From the NCBI RefSeq assembly GCF_003436425.1, contig NZ_QSPK01000060.1, positions 1-14,601 on the forward strand: DNA of 14,601 bases, in the 5' to 3' direction. Positions 14,543-14,601 of the stretch are shown here, in pieces. The notes under the pieces are model-generated. The model was not told the origin of the DNA, did no database searches, and saw only the letters and a program-made list of their open reading frames with translations. The position numbers and the translations under genes were made by a program. How positions within the stretch are numbered: position 1 is the first letter of the stretch; each line of letters opens with the position of its first letter. Source of the DNA: Eubacterium sp. TM05-53 (GTDB taxonomy: Bacteria > Bacillota_I > Bacilli_A > Erysipelotrichales > Erysipelotrichaceae).

Positions 14543-14601
14543 TAAACTGGTTCAAAAGTCAAGGACAAATATCTGACAGTTCTTGCTAAATGAGTGTCAC
14601 A

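Noticed and set aside
1..14601. A composite transposon bounded by the left IS and the TGTCACA at the right edge.
   Set aside because: Only seven bases match, their orientation would put an element body where the PLP enzyme gene lies, and the genes between are ordinary metabolic genes.

Overview
This is an AT-rich, tightly packed Bacillota (Firmicutes) window. The ribosome-binding sites are strong and purine-rich (GGAGG type), and the gene families point to a gut-type anaerobe of the Erysipelotrichia or Clostridia. That placement is inferred from gene content and base composition; there is no rRNA or other marker gene to fix it.

Layout. (1) Positions 1 to about 2152, minus strand: part of an IS3-family insertion sequence that runs off the left edge. 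It carries a DDE transposase preceded by three copies of a helix-turn-helix-like module, an overlapping downstream gene that starts with a related module, and an unusual leader (start-stop codon pair plus terminator hairpin) ahead of the transposase. (2) 2328-3782, minus: an S10-type serine carboxypeptidase without a signal peptide, with its own promoter and terminator. (3) 3880-5019, minus: a rhodanese domain fused to a TtcA-like tRNA thiolation enzyme, divergent from (4) a MATE multidrug exporter at 5099-6424. (5) 6656-10048, plus: a TVP38/TMEM64 (VTT) membrane protein, a possible 17-residue membrane peptide, an OmpR-family response regulator and a polytopic sensor kinase, apparently one operon, with spaced direct repeats upstream. 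(6) 10193-12339, minus: an operon hxlA-hxlB-manA encoding 3-hexulose-6-phosphate synthase, 6-phospho-3-hexuloisomerase and mannose-6-phosphate isomerase. (7) 12492-14542, plus and divergent from hxlA: a DeoR-family regulator followed by a PLP enzyme of the methionine gamma-lyase / aluminium-resistance family.

How the genes may work together. HxlA, HxlB and ManA meet at fructose 6-phosphate. They could fix formaldehyde onto ribulose 5-phosphate, or run in reverse to make pentose phosphate from hexose phosphate. The divergent DeoR protein is the obvious candidate regulator, and the shared intergenic region holds three copies of a TTGGTATTTA-like site. The two-component system is probably co-transcribed with the VTT protein, which suggests an envelope-related signal.

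No stretch longer than 300 bases lacks a gene. The larger gaps (about 2154-2327, 6425-6655, 10049-10192 and 12340-12491) hold terminators, promoters and repeats, described below. I saw no tRNA, rRNA, CRISPR array or recognisable riboswitch. The most unusual signals are the leader of the IS element, its repeated HTH architecture, the rhodanese-TtcA fusion and the hxlA/deoR control region. None of these amounts to a clearly new system on sequence alone.
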